The notes beneath the pieces were generated by a model. It searched no databases, was not told the origin of the DNA, and was given only the letters and a program-made list of their open reading frames with translations. Positions 8,703 to 17,030 of a DNA stretch of 64,000 nucleotides are shown piece by piece. Where the stretch lies: positions 1 to 64,000 of the forward strand of contig NZ_NSEA01000009.1 of assembly GCF_002734285.1 (NCBI RefSeq), in the 5' to 3' direction. The DNA is from Fredinandcohnia onubensis. GTDB lineage: Bacteria > Bacillota > Bacilli > Bacillales > Bacillaceae_L. The translations under genes were made by a program, and so were the position numbers. Each line of letters starts with the position of its first letter. Position 1 is the first letter of the stretch.

Positions 8703-9620
8703 ATTCGAATCAGGGTCTTAGGAGTAGCAGCGGGAGGAGGCTTTCCACAATGGAATTGTGCATGTCCCAACTGTAGCGGTGTTCGCGACGGGGACATTAA
8801 GTTAAAACCAATGTTACAATCCTCCCTTGCGATAAGTGCAAATGATAAAGACTGGTATCTCATCAATGCAGGCCCGGATGTTAGTAGACAAATTGAAACC
8901 TTTTCTGAACTTCATGCGGGACCTGGTATTAGGGAAACACCACTTGCTGGTGTGATTTTAACCGATGCAGAGCTTGATCACTCAATCGGTTTATTGTCGT
9001 TACGAGAAGGCTCACATTTAACGATATATGGGACGGAAACGGTAAGAAAATGTTTACACACAGCCTTCCCAGTTATCCCGATGTTAAAAAATTATTGTTC
9101 TTGGGAATGGCAGTTACTTAATCCTGATTGTAAGGAACGAATTGGGGATACAAGTGAGGGATCGCTCCTGATTGAGACGATTCCTGTTTCAAGAAAGCCA
9201 CCTCTATATGCTCAGTCAAATCATGATAGTTCCGAAGAAATATGGGAGGTTGGTCTACTTTTACAAAATGAAAGGTCTGGAAAATGTGTGGCATATTTTC
9301 CGACTATAGATACGATGACAGCTGAAATTGAGTCTGCTTTACATAAAGCAGATATTTTGTTAGTGGATGGAACATTTTGGTCTGAAAATGAATTAGTTGC
9401 GTTGGGTGCGACGAAACGGAACGCAAGGGATATGGGGCATCTCCCAATTAGTGGTTCATCAGGAATCATTGAGAATTTAGCATCGTTTTCAGCAGAACGA
9501 AAAATTTTAATCCACATTAACAATAGCAATCCGATTTTGAAAAAAGGTTCGAAGGAAGCAGAAATGTTGGAGCAACACGGTATTGAGATTGCCTATGAAG
9601 GTATGGAATTGGAGGTTTGA
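8703..9620 (+). CDS. pqqB: PqqB, PQQ biosynthesis metallo-beta-lactamase-fold oxygenase
   Basis: PqqB is a zinc or iron metallo-beta-lactamase-fold protein thought to hydroxylate the tyrosine of the cross-linked intermediate. The sequence has the hallmark start [17 protein letters not shown] with ACPNC, then [24 protein letters not shown] (metal ligands), LVDGTFW and MGHLPISG. The start is unusual. The family N-terminus aligns exactly with an ATT codon at 8703, preceded by the only good ribosome site (AAAGGATGGAG). ATG 8667, TTG 8658 and TTG 8685 extend the protein by 6-15 residues but have no ribosome site. Whichever is used, identity is clear. The stop overlaps the pqqC ribosome site, so the two are likely coupled. 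Confidence 0.9.
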   Translation: MRIRVLGVAAGGGFPQWNCACPNCSGVRDGDIKLKPMLQSSLAISANDKDWYLINAGPDVSRQIETFSELHAGPGIRETPLAGVILTDAELDHSIGLLSLREGSHLTIYGTETVRKCLHTAFPVIPMLKNYCSWEWQLLNPDCKERIGDTSEGSLLIETIPVSRKPPLYAQSNHDSSEEIWEVGLLLQNERSGKCVAYFPTIDTMTAEIESALHKADILLVDGTFWSENELVALGATKRNARDMGHLPISGSSGIIENLASFSAERKILIHINNSNPILKKGSKEAEMLEQHGIEIAYEGMELEV

Positions 9621-9622
9621 AT

Positions 9623-10354
9623 ATGCCACAACAAGGAGGGTTAGCAAGGGTGTCTCATGAAGCTGGAAAGCCATGGTCACGGGAGGATTTTAAAGAACGA
9701 TTAATCGATGTCGGGCGATCTTCCTATCATGATAAACACCCCTTTCATGTGGCGATGCACGAGGGTACTCTAAGTCGAGAGCAAATCCGAGGTTGGGTAG
9801 CCAATCGCTATTATTATCAAAAATCTGTTCCGATTAAGGATGCGGTTATTTTATCAAAACTTCCAACAAGGGAGTTTAGACGTGAATGGATCCAGCGGAT
9901 TATTGACCATGATGGAAATCATGACCAAGAGGGCGGAATTGAAGCTTGGTTAAGGCTTGGGGAAGTAGTGGGACTTTCACGGGAAGAAGTCTTAAGTGAA
10001 GAACATGTGGTACCTGCTGTTCGTTTTTCTGTTGACGCATATGTAAATTTTGCGAAAGAAAAACCATGGCTTGAGGCCGTTGCTTCTTCATTAACTGAAC
10101 TTTTTTCACCTATTCTTATTTCAGAGCGGATTAAAATCCTTGAACGATTGTATCCGTGGATTGACCGTTCAGGACTTGGGTATTTCCGAAATCGCTTAAC
10201 ACAAGCACCGCGTGATACAGAATTTGCCCTGAATGTAGTACTGGATTATTGCAAGACATTAAAAGAACAGCAACTTGCAGTTGAGGCCTTACAGTTTAAG
10301 TGTGATGTGCTTTGGGCACAGCTTGATGCGATTGAAAAAGCTTTTCCAAATTAA
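9623..10354 (+). CDS. pqqC: PqqC, pyrroloquinoline-quinone synthase
   Basis: PqqC is the cofactor-free oxidase that closes the ring and oxidises AHQQ to PQQ. The 243-residue product has the TENA/PqqC helical fold and most active-site stretches: [43 protein letters not shown] and LQFKCDVLW (the Lys). One catalytic position differs. After SSLTELF-P, the His found in characterised PqqC (His154 in Klebsiella numbering, from memory) is replaced by Ile, while the Arg three residues later is kept. ATG 9623 has GGAGG seven bases upstream; the in-frame TTG at 9617 overlaps that site. Confidence 0.92.
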   Translation: MPQQGGLARVSHEAGKPWSREDFKERLIDVGRSSYHDKHPFHVAMHEGTLSREQIRGWVANRYYYQKSVPIKDAVILSKLPTREFRREWIQRIIDHDGNHDQEGGIEAWLRLGEVVGLSREEVLSEEHVVPAVRFSVDAYVNFAKEKPWLEAVASSLTELFSPILISERIKILERLYPWIDRSGLGYFRNRLTQAPRDTEFALNVVLDYCKTLKEQQLAVEALQFKCDVLWAQLDAIEKAFPN

Positions 10355-10382
10355 GTTATTAGGAAATGGTGGTGGGGAAATT

Positions 10383-10685
10383 TTGACTACTAGTTTTCCA
10401 AAACTCGCACAAAAGGGGCGACTCAAGTTTGATAAGGTAAGAGAAAAACATCTTCTTTTGTTACCTGAAAAGGTTGTGGTTCTGAACGAAACTGCCGCGT
10501 CAATTCTTGCTCTATGTGACGGAAATGAATCAGTTCACACCATCACCGAAAAAATGAGGAGTTCCCTAGAGTCTGAGAATTTGCCTGATTTCGATGTAAT
10601 GCAGGCGGATATCACAAAGTTTATCTTACAAATGGTGGACGAAGGATGGGTGGTGATGCAAGATTCTAGAATCAAAGAATTATAG
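10383..10685 (+). CDS. pqqD: PqqD, PqqA chaperone
   Basis: PqqD (100 residues) is a small RiPP recognition element that binds PqqA and presents it to PqqE. The sequence shows the usual pattern: a basic N-terminus, LLLLPEKVVVLNETAASIL, then a winged-helix-like end with ITKFILQMVDEGWV. The start is set at TTG 10383, which has GGTGGGG upstream and gives the family length; longer in-frame openings run back into pqqC. It lies 28 bp after pqqC and stops one base before the pqqE GTG. Confidence 0.9.
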   Translation: MTTSFPKLAQKGRLKFDKVREKHLLLLPEKVVVLNETAASILALCDGNESVHTITEKMRSSLESENLPDFDVMQADITKFILQMVDEGWVVMQDSRIKEL

Positions 10686-10686
10686 A

Positions 10687-11787
10687 GTGCAACCACCCTT
10701 CTCGTTGCTTGCAGAGTTAACGCATCGTTGTCCCTTACATTGTCCATACTGTTCAAATCCAATCGAAATGACACTAAAGGAAATGGAAATATCAACAAAG
10801 GATTGGAAGCGAGTATTATCAGAAGCTGCCGATCTTGGAGTTGTTGAGATTCATTTTTCAGGCGGAGAGCCACTTTTAAAGAAGGATCTAGATGAACTGA
10901 TCCAACATGCGAGTTCGTTAGAAATGTACACGAATCTAATAACAAGTGGAATTGGCTTAACTGAAGAAAAGGCAAAGCGGTTTATGGAGGCCGGGTTGGC
11001 CAATGTCCAAATTAGCTTTCAAGCGGGAGAAGAAAAGCTTTCGGATAAGATTGGGAGATTTAAGGCGTTCGAAAAGAAACGGAAGGCTGTTGAAGCAGTC
11101 AAGAGGACGGGAATGCATTTATCCTTAAATGTAGTGTTGCATCGGTTGAACATAGATACATTGGATGAAATTATTACGTTTGCCCATGAAGTGGGGGCAG
11201 AACGGCTGGAATTAGCAAATACCCAGTTTTATAACTGGGCTTTACTCAACAGGGATCAGCTCATGCCAAGTCGAGAGCAGATTGAGCGGGCGAGTGCGGT
11301 TTTTGAAGCAGCAAGAGAACGTATAGGTAAAGAAATGGAAATTATCTGGGTTATTCCTGATTATTATGAATCAACTCCCAAGCCATGCATGGGCGGTTGG
11401 GGAGCGGTCGCTCTAACTGTGGCCCCCAACGGAGACGTGTTACCATGCCCAACGGCTGGGATGATAGAAGGTATTACTTTTGAAAATGTACTTGAGCGGT
11501 CATTGAAGCAAATTTGGTATGAATCGGATTCATTTAATCGATTTCGAGGGGATGAATGGCTACCCGAAACTTGTCGTTCATGCGATTTGGTAGGGAAAGA
11601 TGGTGGTGGGTGCCGCTGCCAAGCGTATGCCTTAACTGGGGATGCTCATGCAACAGACCCAGTATGTCACCTGGCACCAGATCATCATATCGTTGAAAAA
11701 GCCGTACAGGAAGCGAATAGTACGCGAGTTGGCGAGGCATCACCATTGATTTACCGGAAATTAACAACATCAAAAATAAGATCATGA
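10687..11787 (+). CDS. pqqE: PqqE, radical SAM/SPASM PqqA cross-linking enzyme
   Basis: PqqE uses SAM radical chemistry to form the carbon-carbon bond between Glu and Tyr of PqqA. The 366-residue protein opens with LAELTHRCPLHCPYCSNP, containing the CxxxCxxC iron-sulfur motif, followed by HFSGGEPLL for SAM binding. The C-terminal SPASM region has PCMGGWG, LPCPTAG, CRSCDL, GGCRC and DPVCHLAPDH, the ligands for auxiliary clusters. GTG 10687 is used because MQPPFSLLAELT matches the family N-terminus; translation is coupled to pqqD one base upstream. No pqqF/pqqG peptidase follows, so cleavage of the modified peptide must rely on another protease. Confidence 0.94.
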   Translation: MQPPFSLLAELTHRCPLHCPYCSNPIEMTLKEMEISTKDWKRVLSEAADLGVVEIHFSGGEPLLKKDLDELIQHASSLEMYTNLITSGIGLTEEKAKRFMEAGLANVQISFQAGEEKLSDKIGRFKAFEKKRKAVEAVKRTGMHLSLNVVLHRLNIDTLDEIITFAHEVGAERLELANTQFYNWALLNRDQLMPSREQIERASAVFEAARERIGKEMEIIWVIPDYYESTPKPCMGGWGAVALTVAPNGDVLPCPTAGMIEGITFENVLERSLKQIWYESDSFNRFRGDEWLPETCRSCDLVGKDGGGCRCQAYALTGDAHATDPVCHLAPDHHIVEKAVQEANSTRVGEASPLIYRKLTTSKIRS

Positions 11788-11788
11788 T

Positions 11789-11845
11789 ATAGATGCTAGA
11801 GGCGATTTGTAAAATTGAATTGCCTTTGGCATCTATTTTAGTTTG
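11789..11845 (+). terminator. Probable terminator of the pqq operon
   Basis: An interrupted hairpin pairs ATAGATGC-GAGGC with GCCT-GGCATCTAT around an AT-rich loop just after pqqE. The following T run is short and broken, so efficiency is doubtful. Confidence 0.5.
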
Positions 11846-11880
11846 GAAGTTTGATATTAAGGGAGTTAGTTAATAGAGTT

Positions 11881-12141
11881 TATGAAGGACCGAGTGCAGC
11901 CAGAGTATCGGTGTAAATTCCTTCATCGGGGTGATGAAGGACCGAGTGCAGTCAGAGTATCGGTGTAGAGTCCTTCATTGGGGTGATGAAGGACTGAGTG
12001 TAGTCAGAGTATCAGTGTAAAGTCCTTCATCGAGGTGATGAAGGACCGAGTGTAGTCAGAGTATCAGTGTAAAGTCCTTTCATCGGGTTGATGAAGGACC
12101 GTGTGAAGCCCGGAGTATCAGTGTAAAGTCCTTCATCACAG
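11881..12141. repeat. 52-bp tandem hairpin repeats, type A (5 units)
   Basis: Five units begin at 11881, 11932, 11984, 12036 and 12089, a period of 51-53 bp. Each runs from GATGAAGGAC to GTCCTTCATC, so its ends are inverted repeats and each unit can fold into a hairpin. The interior (GAGTG-AGTCAGAGTATC-GTGTA) is also conserved. No reading frame of note crosses the array. Confidence 0.85.
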
Positions 12142-12335
12142 CATGAACGGGAAAACAAGAAAAGCTCCGTCTTCAAATCCTCTTCATCGGAGCTATGAAC
12201 GGGAAAACGAGAGCACCCCCGTCACCCAATCCCCTTCATCGGAGCTATGAAGAGGAAAACAAGATTCCTCCCGTCTCCCAATCCTCTTCATGAGAGCTAT
12301 GAAGAGGAAAACGAGCGCATCCCCAGCTCTGATTA
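12142..12335. repeat. 52-bp tandem repeats, type B (3 full units plus a partial)
   Basis: Units begin at 12142, 12194, 12246 and 12298, exactly 52 bp apart. Each opens ATGAA(C/G)(G/A)GGAAAAC and closes CCTCTTCATCGGAGC or a variant. The period and the ATGAA/TTCAT ends match type A, but the interior differs, so both look like branches of one repeat. The last unit fades into unique sequence. Confidence 0.8.
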
Positions 12336-12519
12336 TCAAAATTCAGCCAGAAGTCGTACAATCCAGTAATAAAACTATCCCCTACGCCCATTCAACATGT
12401 GAATAATTGCCACCTCACTTTGGAAGGCTTTTTAATAGGACAATCAAAATTACCTATTTTAACCAACCAAGTCCAGCTCAATATCTTAACTCAATATCTC
12501 AATCCAAAGTGGTGAAAAT

Positions 12520-13776
12520 ATGCTAGTCAGAGAAGACAATACAGAAAAAATACATCCCTTGGTCAAAAAGCTAATGTTAGTCAATCTAATTCGAAGTATT
12601 GGACAAGGTATGATGGTTGTTGTGATAGCGCTGTACCTTGATGCTTTAGGGTGGAGTTCTGTTAAAATCGGAACGGTGCTTGCTGCCGGTGGATTGCTTA
12701 GTGTATTCCTTGCTCCGTTAGTTGGTATATTCAGTGACCGCATAGGTAGGAAACCCTTCGTTCTGCTTTCGGAGCTTTCGACGGCAGGGTGTGCGTTGAT
12801 TGGAATTCTCTCTACCAATCCTGTTCTATTGTTTATAGCGATTACTTTTTCCGGCTTTGGAAAAGCAGATGCTGGTTCAGCAAGCCCGTTTGCTCCGGCG
12901 GAACAGGCATGGCTCGCATCCTATATCAAACCCTCAGAACGAGGAAAAATATATAGTCTCAATAATGCGCTAAGCTTTTTCGGAATGGCGACAGGGGCGA
13001 TGCTGGTGGGTACGATGAGTTTTAGCAACCTCTCACTTGTAGTCTCTGTCTACCAACTCGCCTTTTATTCCACTTTTGCATTTTCAATTGCTACCGCTGC
13101 AATTGTAGTAACAGTTAGTGGAGAACCTTTTAAGCGAAAAGAAAAGCCAATGGAGAAGATGATCCAGATAGAAGAAATGAAAATTGCAAAAGAAGAAAAT
13201 ACAGCGATTTTAAAGCTAGCAGGAATCAATGTGTTGAATGGTATCGCGATTGGATTGACAGGACCGATGATGGCGTACTGGTTTTCTGTGAAATTTGGTG
13301 TTAGCAGTGCGCAAATTGGAGGTACGTTAGCTCTCACCTTTTTTGCGACCGGAATTATATCAATTTTTCAAGCTGGAATTTCAAAAAAATATGGTACAGT
13401 TCATTCGATTGTAATGGTCCGTTACATTGCATGTCTTCTTCTAGTATTGATGCCACTGTTGTCCTCATATGCACTTGTATCCATTCTTTATATGCTGAGA
13501 ACGGCATTAAATCGGGGGTCCCAAGGTGCTGCGCAGGCACTAAGTGTTAGCTTAACGCGTGGAAAAAGAAGTGGATTTGCATCAAGTATTAATCTTTTAT
13601 CAATGCGTCTGCCAATTTCAATAGGCCCGTATATTACTGGCTACCTTTTTGGGTTAGGTGCTTTGGCTTTACCTTTTTATCTTGCGGCTGGTTTACAAGG
13701 TAGTTTTGCCTATTTATATGGCAAGGCTTTCCGAGCCTACGATACAAAAATGAAACTTAATCCATCATCCGGATGA
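12520..13776 (+). CDS. MFS transporter, drug-resistance type
   Basis: This 418-residue, about 12-helix protein belongs to the major facilitator superfamily. Motif A between helices 2 and 3 reads GIFSDRIGRKP, and helix 5 carries a gly-rich stretch (NNALSFFGMATGAM). A charged loop near residues 205-230 separates the two six-helix halves. It probably exports a small molecule with proton antiport; the cargo is unknown. It is the first gene after the pqq cluster in the same direction but is separated by the repeat array, so a link with PQQ export is only a guess. ATG 12520 has a modest GGTG site upstream. Confidence 0.82.
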   Translation: MLVREDNTEKIHPLVKKLMLVNLIRSIGQGMMVVVIALYLDALGWSSVKIGTVLAAGGLLSVFLAPLVGIFSDRIGRKPFVLLSELSTAGCALIGILSTNPVLLFIAITFSGFGKADAGSASPFAPAEQAWLASYIKPSERGKIYSLNNALSFFGMATGAMLVGTMSFSNLSLVVSVYQLAFYSTFAFSIATAAIVVTVSGEPFKRKEKPMEKMIQIEEMKIAKEENTAILKLAGINVLNGIAIGLTGPMMAYWFSVKFGVSSAQIGGTLALTFFATGIISIFQAGISKKYGTVHSIVMVRYIACLLLVLMPLLSSYALVSILYMLRTALNRGSQGAAQALSVSLTRGKRSGFASSINLLSMRLPISIGPYITGYLFGLGALALPFYLAAGLQGSFAYLYGKAFRAYDTKMKLNPSSG

Positions 13777-13808
13777 AAAAATCGACAAGCGGCGCTTGTC
13801 GATTTTTT
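13776..13808. terminator. Bidirectional terminator
   Basis: A perfect stem of AAAATCGACAAGC with GCTTGTCGATTTT around GGC, with A and T runs on both sides, lies between two convergent genes. The stop codon of the leftward DUF1648 gene lies in its T run. Confidence 0.9.
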
Positions 13809-14898
13809 AAAGAAAGCTGAACAAGATAATGAGTGCTAACGGTACTAGAATAATAAAATACCCAATTGGGTTACCGAAGTTGATAGTCCAGCCAACACCA
13901 AAGCGTTTTTCAACAAATATGGATGGATCACTTTTGTTGACATAAAAGAGACCGCCAACCCAATGCCTGTCATCGTCATAATCAGTTATTCCTGCAGTTG
14001 CTTCATCAATAGATTGTTTATCTGAACGTCCAACTTTTAGAGCGAATGCAATCGTAGAGCCTAAAGTAATAATTAGGAAAATAATAGGTACGGCCATTAC
14101 AATTTTTCCGTCCACGATATCGGGATGGATTGTTCTTAATTGAAAGAAACTAAACATTCCCGTCAATAAAATAGATGTTAAAAATAGTAACCAGCTTGTA
14201 TATTTACGTAATGTTAATTGTCGTAATCGTGAAGCATTGGTCGCTGTTGCACTTAGTTTAATGCCTGATTTTTTTGTACTTATAATAATCGCTAAAAACA
14301 TTGCCTGCATGACTAACAACATGAGTGGTGATGAAATGGCTGAAACGGGTGTTTTCTCAGTAAACGCATCAGCTTCTCCATTAATTCCCCAGTGAGTTGG
14401 AATCTGGTCTGGAAGAAGATTGTATTGAGAGATGGTGTAGCCAATCACACCAGCTGTGATGAGCATTGGTACTAAAAAGACATACCATGGCAGCATTTCA
14501 TCCTTTGCACGAGCTGACAAATCTGCGATTTGAACCTGTGTTGTATTTTCTCCCCATTTCATTTTCTTTTTTAACTGAAGTGTTTTTCCATGAAAATAAA
14601 AATAGAGGGTAAAGCTGAACAAAATAATCGAAAATTGAATAATGGTTCCAATCAAAACGGTCTGTTCCTCTGAGGCATTGCTTGACTGTACCCATATTAC
14701 GTAACTTGCCAAAGCGATAATAGATAGAAGTGAGACAAGTAGGGAATATTTCTTTTTAAAAGAAGAAAGTTTTTCATTCTTAATGTGTTTTTCTGGAACT
14801 GTAATCCCGAAAATAACTGTGCGTTTCACGAGAAAAGGAACTGCGGTTTGAATCCCGGCTAAAATCCCGGCGATTATGAGAAAGATAGTCAACGTCAT
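13807..14898 (-). CDS. DUF1648-domain membrane protein (SdpI-like)
   Basis: This 363-residue protein has about eight predicted membrane segments. The middle carries the DUF1648 signature LPDQIPTHWGINGEAD, also found in the SdpI immunity/signal protein. The C-terminus has a second soluble block (HWVGGLFYVNKSDPSIFVEKRFG, DUF5808-like) followed by a last helix. Its biochemical role is unknown; related proteins are linked to envelope stress or peptide-toxin immunity. It begins 2 bp after the stop of the GntR regulator upstream, so the two are co-translated and co-regulated. Confidence 0.8.
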   Translation of the reverse strand: MTLTIFLIIAGILAGIQTAVPFLVKRTVIFGITVPEKHIKNEKLSSFKKKYSLLVSLLSIIALASYVIWVQSSNASEEQTVLIGTIIQFSIILFSFTLYFYFHGKTLQLKKKMKWGENTTQVQIADLSARAKDEMLPWYVFLVPMLITAGVIGYTISQYNLLPDQIPTHWGINGEADAFTEKTPVSAISSPLMLLVMQAMFLAIIISTKKSGIKLSATATNASRLRQLTLRKYTSWLLFLTSILLTGMFSFFQLRTIHPDIVDGKIVMAVPIIFLIITLGSTIAFALKVGRSDKQSIDEATAGITDYDDDRHWVGGLFYVNKSDPSIFVEKRFGVGWTINFGNPIGYFIILVPLALIILFSFL

Positions 14899-14900
14899 AA

Positions 14901-15293
14901 TTATGCCTCCTTATTTGATGATCTTTTAAAATGATTAATAGTAGAAGAAACTAATTCTTGAATTTGTTCATCAGACATACCGACAACGATTGATTCCGCG
15001 ATGAGTAATTTATAATTTTCTTTTAATCTGTAAAAGGAAGAATCATTAAAATCCTGTGGGGAAGAGATCACCGCTCCAGACTTCGGAACAATTCGGATAA
15101 TTCCTTTTTTCTCAAGTTGGTGATAGCTTTTGTTAACGGTGTGCATGTTAATGCCAAGGTCTGAGGCAAACGTTCTCACGGAAGGTAGGGAATCACCTGG
15201 CTGAATCGACCTTATAGCAATTCCTTCGATGATTTGATTGGTGATTTGTTGGTAAATGGGAATATCGGATTCAGATTCAATTCGAATCAACAT
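14901..15293 (-). CDS. GntR family regulator, YtrA-type
   Basis: The 130-residue protein has an N-terminal GntR winged helix (PIYQQITNQIIEGI, GDSLPSVRTFASDLGINMHTVNKSYHQLEKKGI) and only a short helical C-terminal tail. That is the YtrA subfamily arrangement, which lacks a large effector domain. It probably represses its own operon with the downstream DUF1648 protein by binding the palindrome about 30 bp upstream. A GGAGGG ribosome site precedes the ATG. Confidence 0.9.
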   Translation of the reverse strand: MLIRIESESDIPIYQQITNQIIEGIAIRSIQPGDSLPSVRTFASDLGINMHTVNKSYHQLEKKGIIRIVPKSGAVISSPQDFNDSSFYRLKENYKLLIAESIVVGMSDEQIQELVSSTINHFKRSSNKEA

Positions 15294-15322
15294 TTTCGAT
15301 CCCTCCTAATTGTTCTATGTAT

Positions 15323-15344
15323 AGTATAACACATTTGTTATACT
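15323..15344. promoter_or_regulatory. GntR/YtrA-type operator
   Basis: AGTATAACA and TGTTATACT form a perfect 9-bp inverted repeat around CATT, immediately upstream of the gntR gene. The size and A/T-rich GTATA arms fit autoregulatory YtrA-type sites. Confidence 0.7.
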
Positions 15345-15422
15345 AAAACTATAACAAAAAAGAAAAGAACTTGACGAAATCTAAAATCACTGATAGATTT
15401 TTAAAGTTATATGAATAAAGTA

Positions 15423-15491
15423 ATTTGTATATGTTCGGGGATATGGCCCGATTGTTTCTACCAAGCTACCGTAAAAAGCTTGACTACAAAT
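15423..15491 (+). ncRNA. Purine (guanine-type) riboswitch aptamer
   Basis: The leader shows the purine riboswitch core: ATATGG followed by CCCGATTGTTTCTACC, then CCGTAAAAAGCTTGACTAC. P1 is formed by ATTTGTA (15423-15429) and TACAAAT (15485-15491). The discriminator base in GACTAC is C, which specifies guanine or hypoxanthine rather than adenine. It lies upstream of a hypoxanthine/guanine-type permease, the expected target, and should shut it off when purine is plentiful. Confidence 0.93.
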
Positions 15492-15536
15492 AGTTTATAA
15501 GGATATCAATTGTCCTTTTTACTCCTATTTGTACGT

Positions 15537-15572
15537 GCTTTGGTAGGTCTACACTATCAAGGCTTTTTTTAT
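15537..15572 (+). terminator. Riboswitch expression-platform terminator
   Basis: GCTTTGGTAG pairs with CTATCAAGGC (with G-U pairs), followed by seven T residues. Its position 45 bp after the aptamer and before the permease fits transcription attenuation by the guanine riboswitch. Confidence 0.85.
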
Positions 15573-15613
15573 TTTTAAATAATAAATCACATCAAAATGG
15601 GGAATATAGAAAT

Positions 15614-16906
15614 ATGAAAAATTATTTTGACTTCAATACACGCCAAACTTCATATAAGCAAGAATTTATTGGTGGACTAACAACATTTCTATCGATGGCC
15701 TACATCCTTGTGGTCAATCCTATCGTTTTAGGTGAATCTGGGATGGATAAAGGTGCCGTTTTTACGGCAACCGCGATAACCATTATTCTTGGCTCACTGC
15801 TTATCGGGATACTCTCTAATTATCCAATCGGGATTGCCCCTAGTATGGGTCTAAATTCATTTTTTACATATTCAGTTGTGATCGGGATGGGAATTCCATG
15901 GCAGACTGCATTAACGGGCGTTTTCGTCGCAGGTATTTTATTTGTCCTTTTAAGTGTGTTAAAAATCCGTGAAAAAATTATTAATGTGATACCACAGGAT
16001 TTAAAGTATGCGATTGCGGGTGGGATTGGTTTTTTTGTTGCTTTTATTGGGCTAAAAAATGCGAAGATAATTGTCGGGAACGAGGCTACATTTGTATCAC
16101 TCGGAGACTTCACATCTGGTGCGACTGTACTTGCCTTATTCGGCTTCATCATTACCTCCGTAATGCTAGTTAGGGGAATTCGTGGTGGTATATTTTACGG
16201 CATGTTTATTACATCAATTGTTGGGATGATCTTCGGGATTATTGAGAAGCCGGCTGGTATCATTGGTAAAATACCAAGTCTTGAACCAACATTTGGGGTT
16301 GTTTTTTCTGAGCTTCCCAATGTATTTACACCAGATTTAATTATTGTCATTTTTACATTTTTATTTGTTGGTTTTTTCGATACGGCAGGCACATTGATTG
16401 CTGTTGCGAGTCAGGCTGGAATTTTAAAAGAAAATAAAATTCCAAACGCGGGGCCTGCCTTATTATCGGATGCTTCCGCAACTGTTATCGGTTCTGTTCT
16501 AGGGACGTCTCCGACTGCTTCCTTGATTGAATCCACAGCAGGGATTGCTGCTGGTGCACGAACTGGTTTTTCTTCAGTTGTCATTTCAGTCTTTTTCTTT
16601 TTAGCCCTCTTTTTCTCGCCATTGTTAGCGGTTGTTACGTCTGAAATAACAGCTCCAGCTCTCATTATCGTGGGAGCAACGATGGTGGCAGAAGTTCGAC
16701 ATATTGACTGGACGAAGCTCGATATTGCCATACCGGCATTTACGACAATTATTATGATGCCATTGACATTTAGCGTTGCAACAGGGATTGCTTTAGGATT
16801 CATTATGTATCCTATTACGATGCTTGCACTAGGAAGACATAAAGAAGTACATCCGATTATGTATGTTCTTTTTGTTACGTTTATTGTCTATTTTATATAT
16901 GTTTAA
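15614..16906 (+). CDS. pbuG: Hypoxanthine/guanine permease (NCS2 AzgA/PbuG family)
   Basis: This 430-residue membrane protein with 12-14 helices imports purine bases by proton symport. It matches the AzgA-like branch of NCS2: RQTSYKQEFIGGLTTFLSMAYI at the start, APSMGLNSFFTY, FLFVGFFDTAGTLIAVA, SDASATVIGSVLGTSPTAS with ESTAGIAAGARTG, and IDWTKLDIAIPAF. The guanine riboswitch in the leader supports guanine/hypoxanthine as substrates. It is a single-gene transcription unit with its own terminator. Confidence 0.93.
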   Translation: MKNYFDFNTRQTSYKQEFIGGLTTFLSMAYILVVNPIVLGESGMDKGAVFTATAITIILGSLLIGILSNYPIGIAPSMGLNSFFTYSVVIGMGIPWQTALTGVFVAGILFVLLSVLKIREKIINVIPQDLKYAIAGGIGFFVAFIGLKNAKIIVGNEATFVSLGDFTSGATVLALFGFIITSVMLVRGIRGGIFYGMFITSIVGMIFGIIEKPAGIIGKIPSLEPTFGVVFSELPNVFTPDLIIVIFTFLFVGFFDTAGTLIAVASQAGILKENKIPNAGPALLSDASATVIGSVLGTSPTASLIESTAGIAAGARTGFSSVVISVFFFLALFFSPLLAVVTSEITAPALIIVGATMVAEVRHIDWTKLDIAIPAFTTIIMMPLTFSVATGIALGFIMYPITMLALGRHKEVHPIMYVLFVTFIVYFIYV

Positions 16907-16908
16907 AG

Positions 16909-16952
16909 GAAAATCCCCTGGAGATGTACAATCAACATGTCCAGGGGATTTT
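16909..16952 (+). terminator. Terminator after pbuG
   Basis: AAAATCCCCTGGA and TCCAGGGGATTTT form a long GC-rich stem followed by T residues. Confidence 0.9.
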
Positions 16953-17000
16953 GTTTTTGATAAAATAACCTAGAACAGACTAAAGACGATGGGGAGGGTT

Positions 17001-17027
17001 GGGACAAGGGACCTGTCCCTTTGACCC
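17001..17027. repeat. Dispersed GGGAC palindrome abutting a start codon
   Basis: A full 27-nt copy (GGGACAAGGGACCTGTCCCT then TTGACCC) ends only 3 bp before the ATG of the response regulator. It occupies the place where a ribosome site would be. Confidence 0.8.
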
Positions 17028-17030
17028 GCT

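Noticed and set aside
10275-10382. Longer PqqD start overlapping pqqC
   Set aside because: The extra residues have no family similarity and run inside pqqC; TTG 10383 has a ribosome site and gives the family length.
11881-12335. CRISPR array
   Set aside because: The period is regular, but the would-be spacers are nearly identical within each subtype, the units have inverted ends over their full length, and no cas gene is present.
12520-13776. PQQ exporter assignment for the MFS gene
   Set aside because: Only adjacency supports it, and the genes are separated by a terminator-like hairpin and the repeat array.
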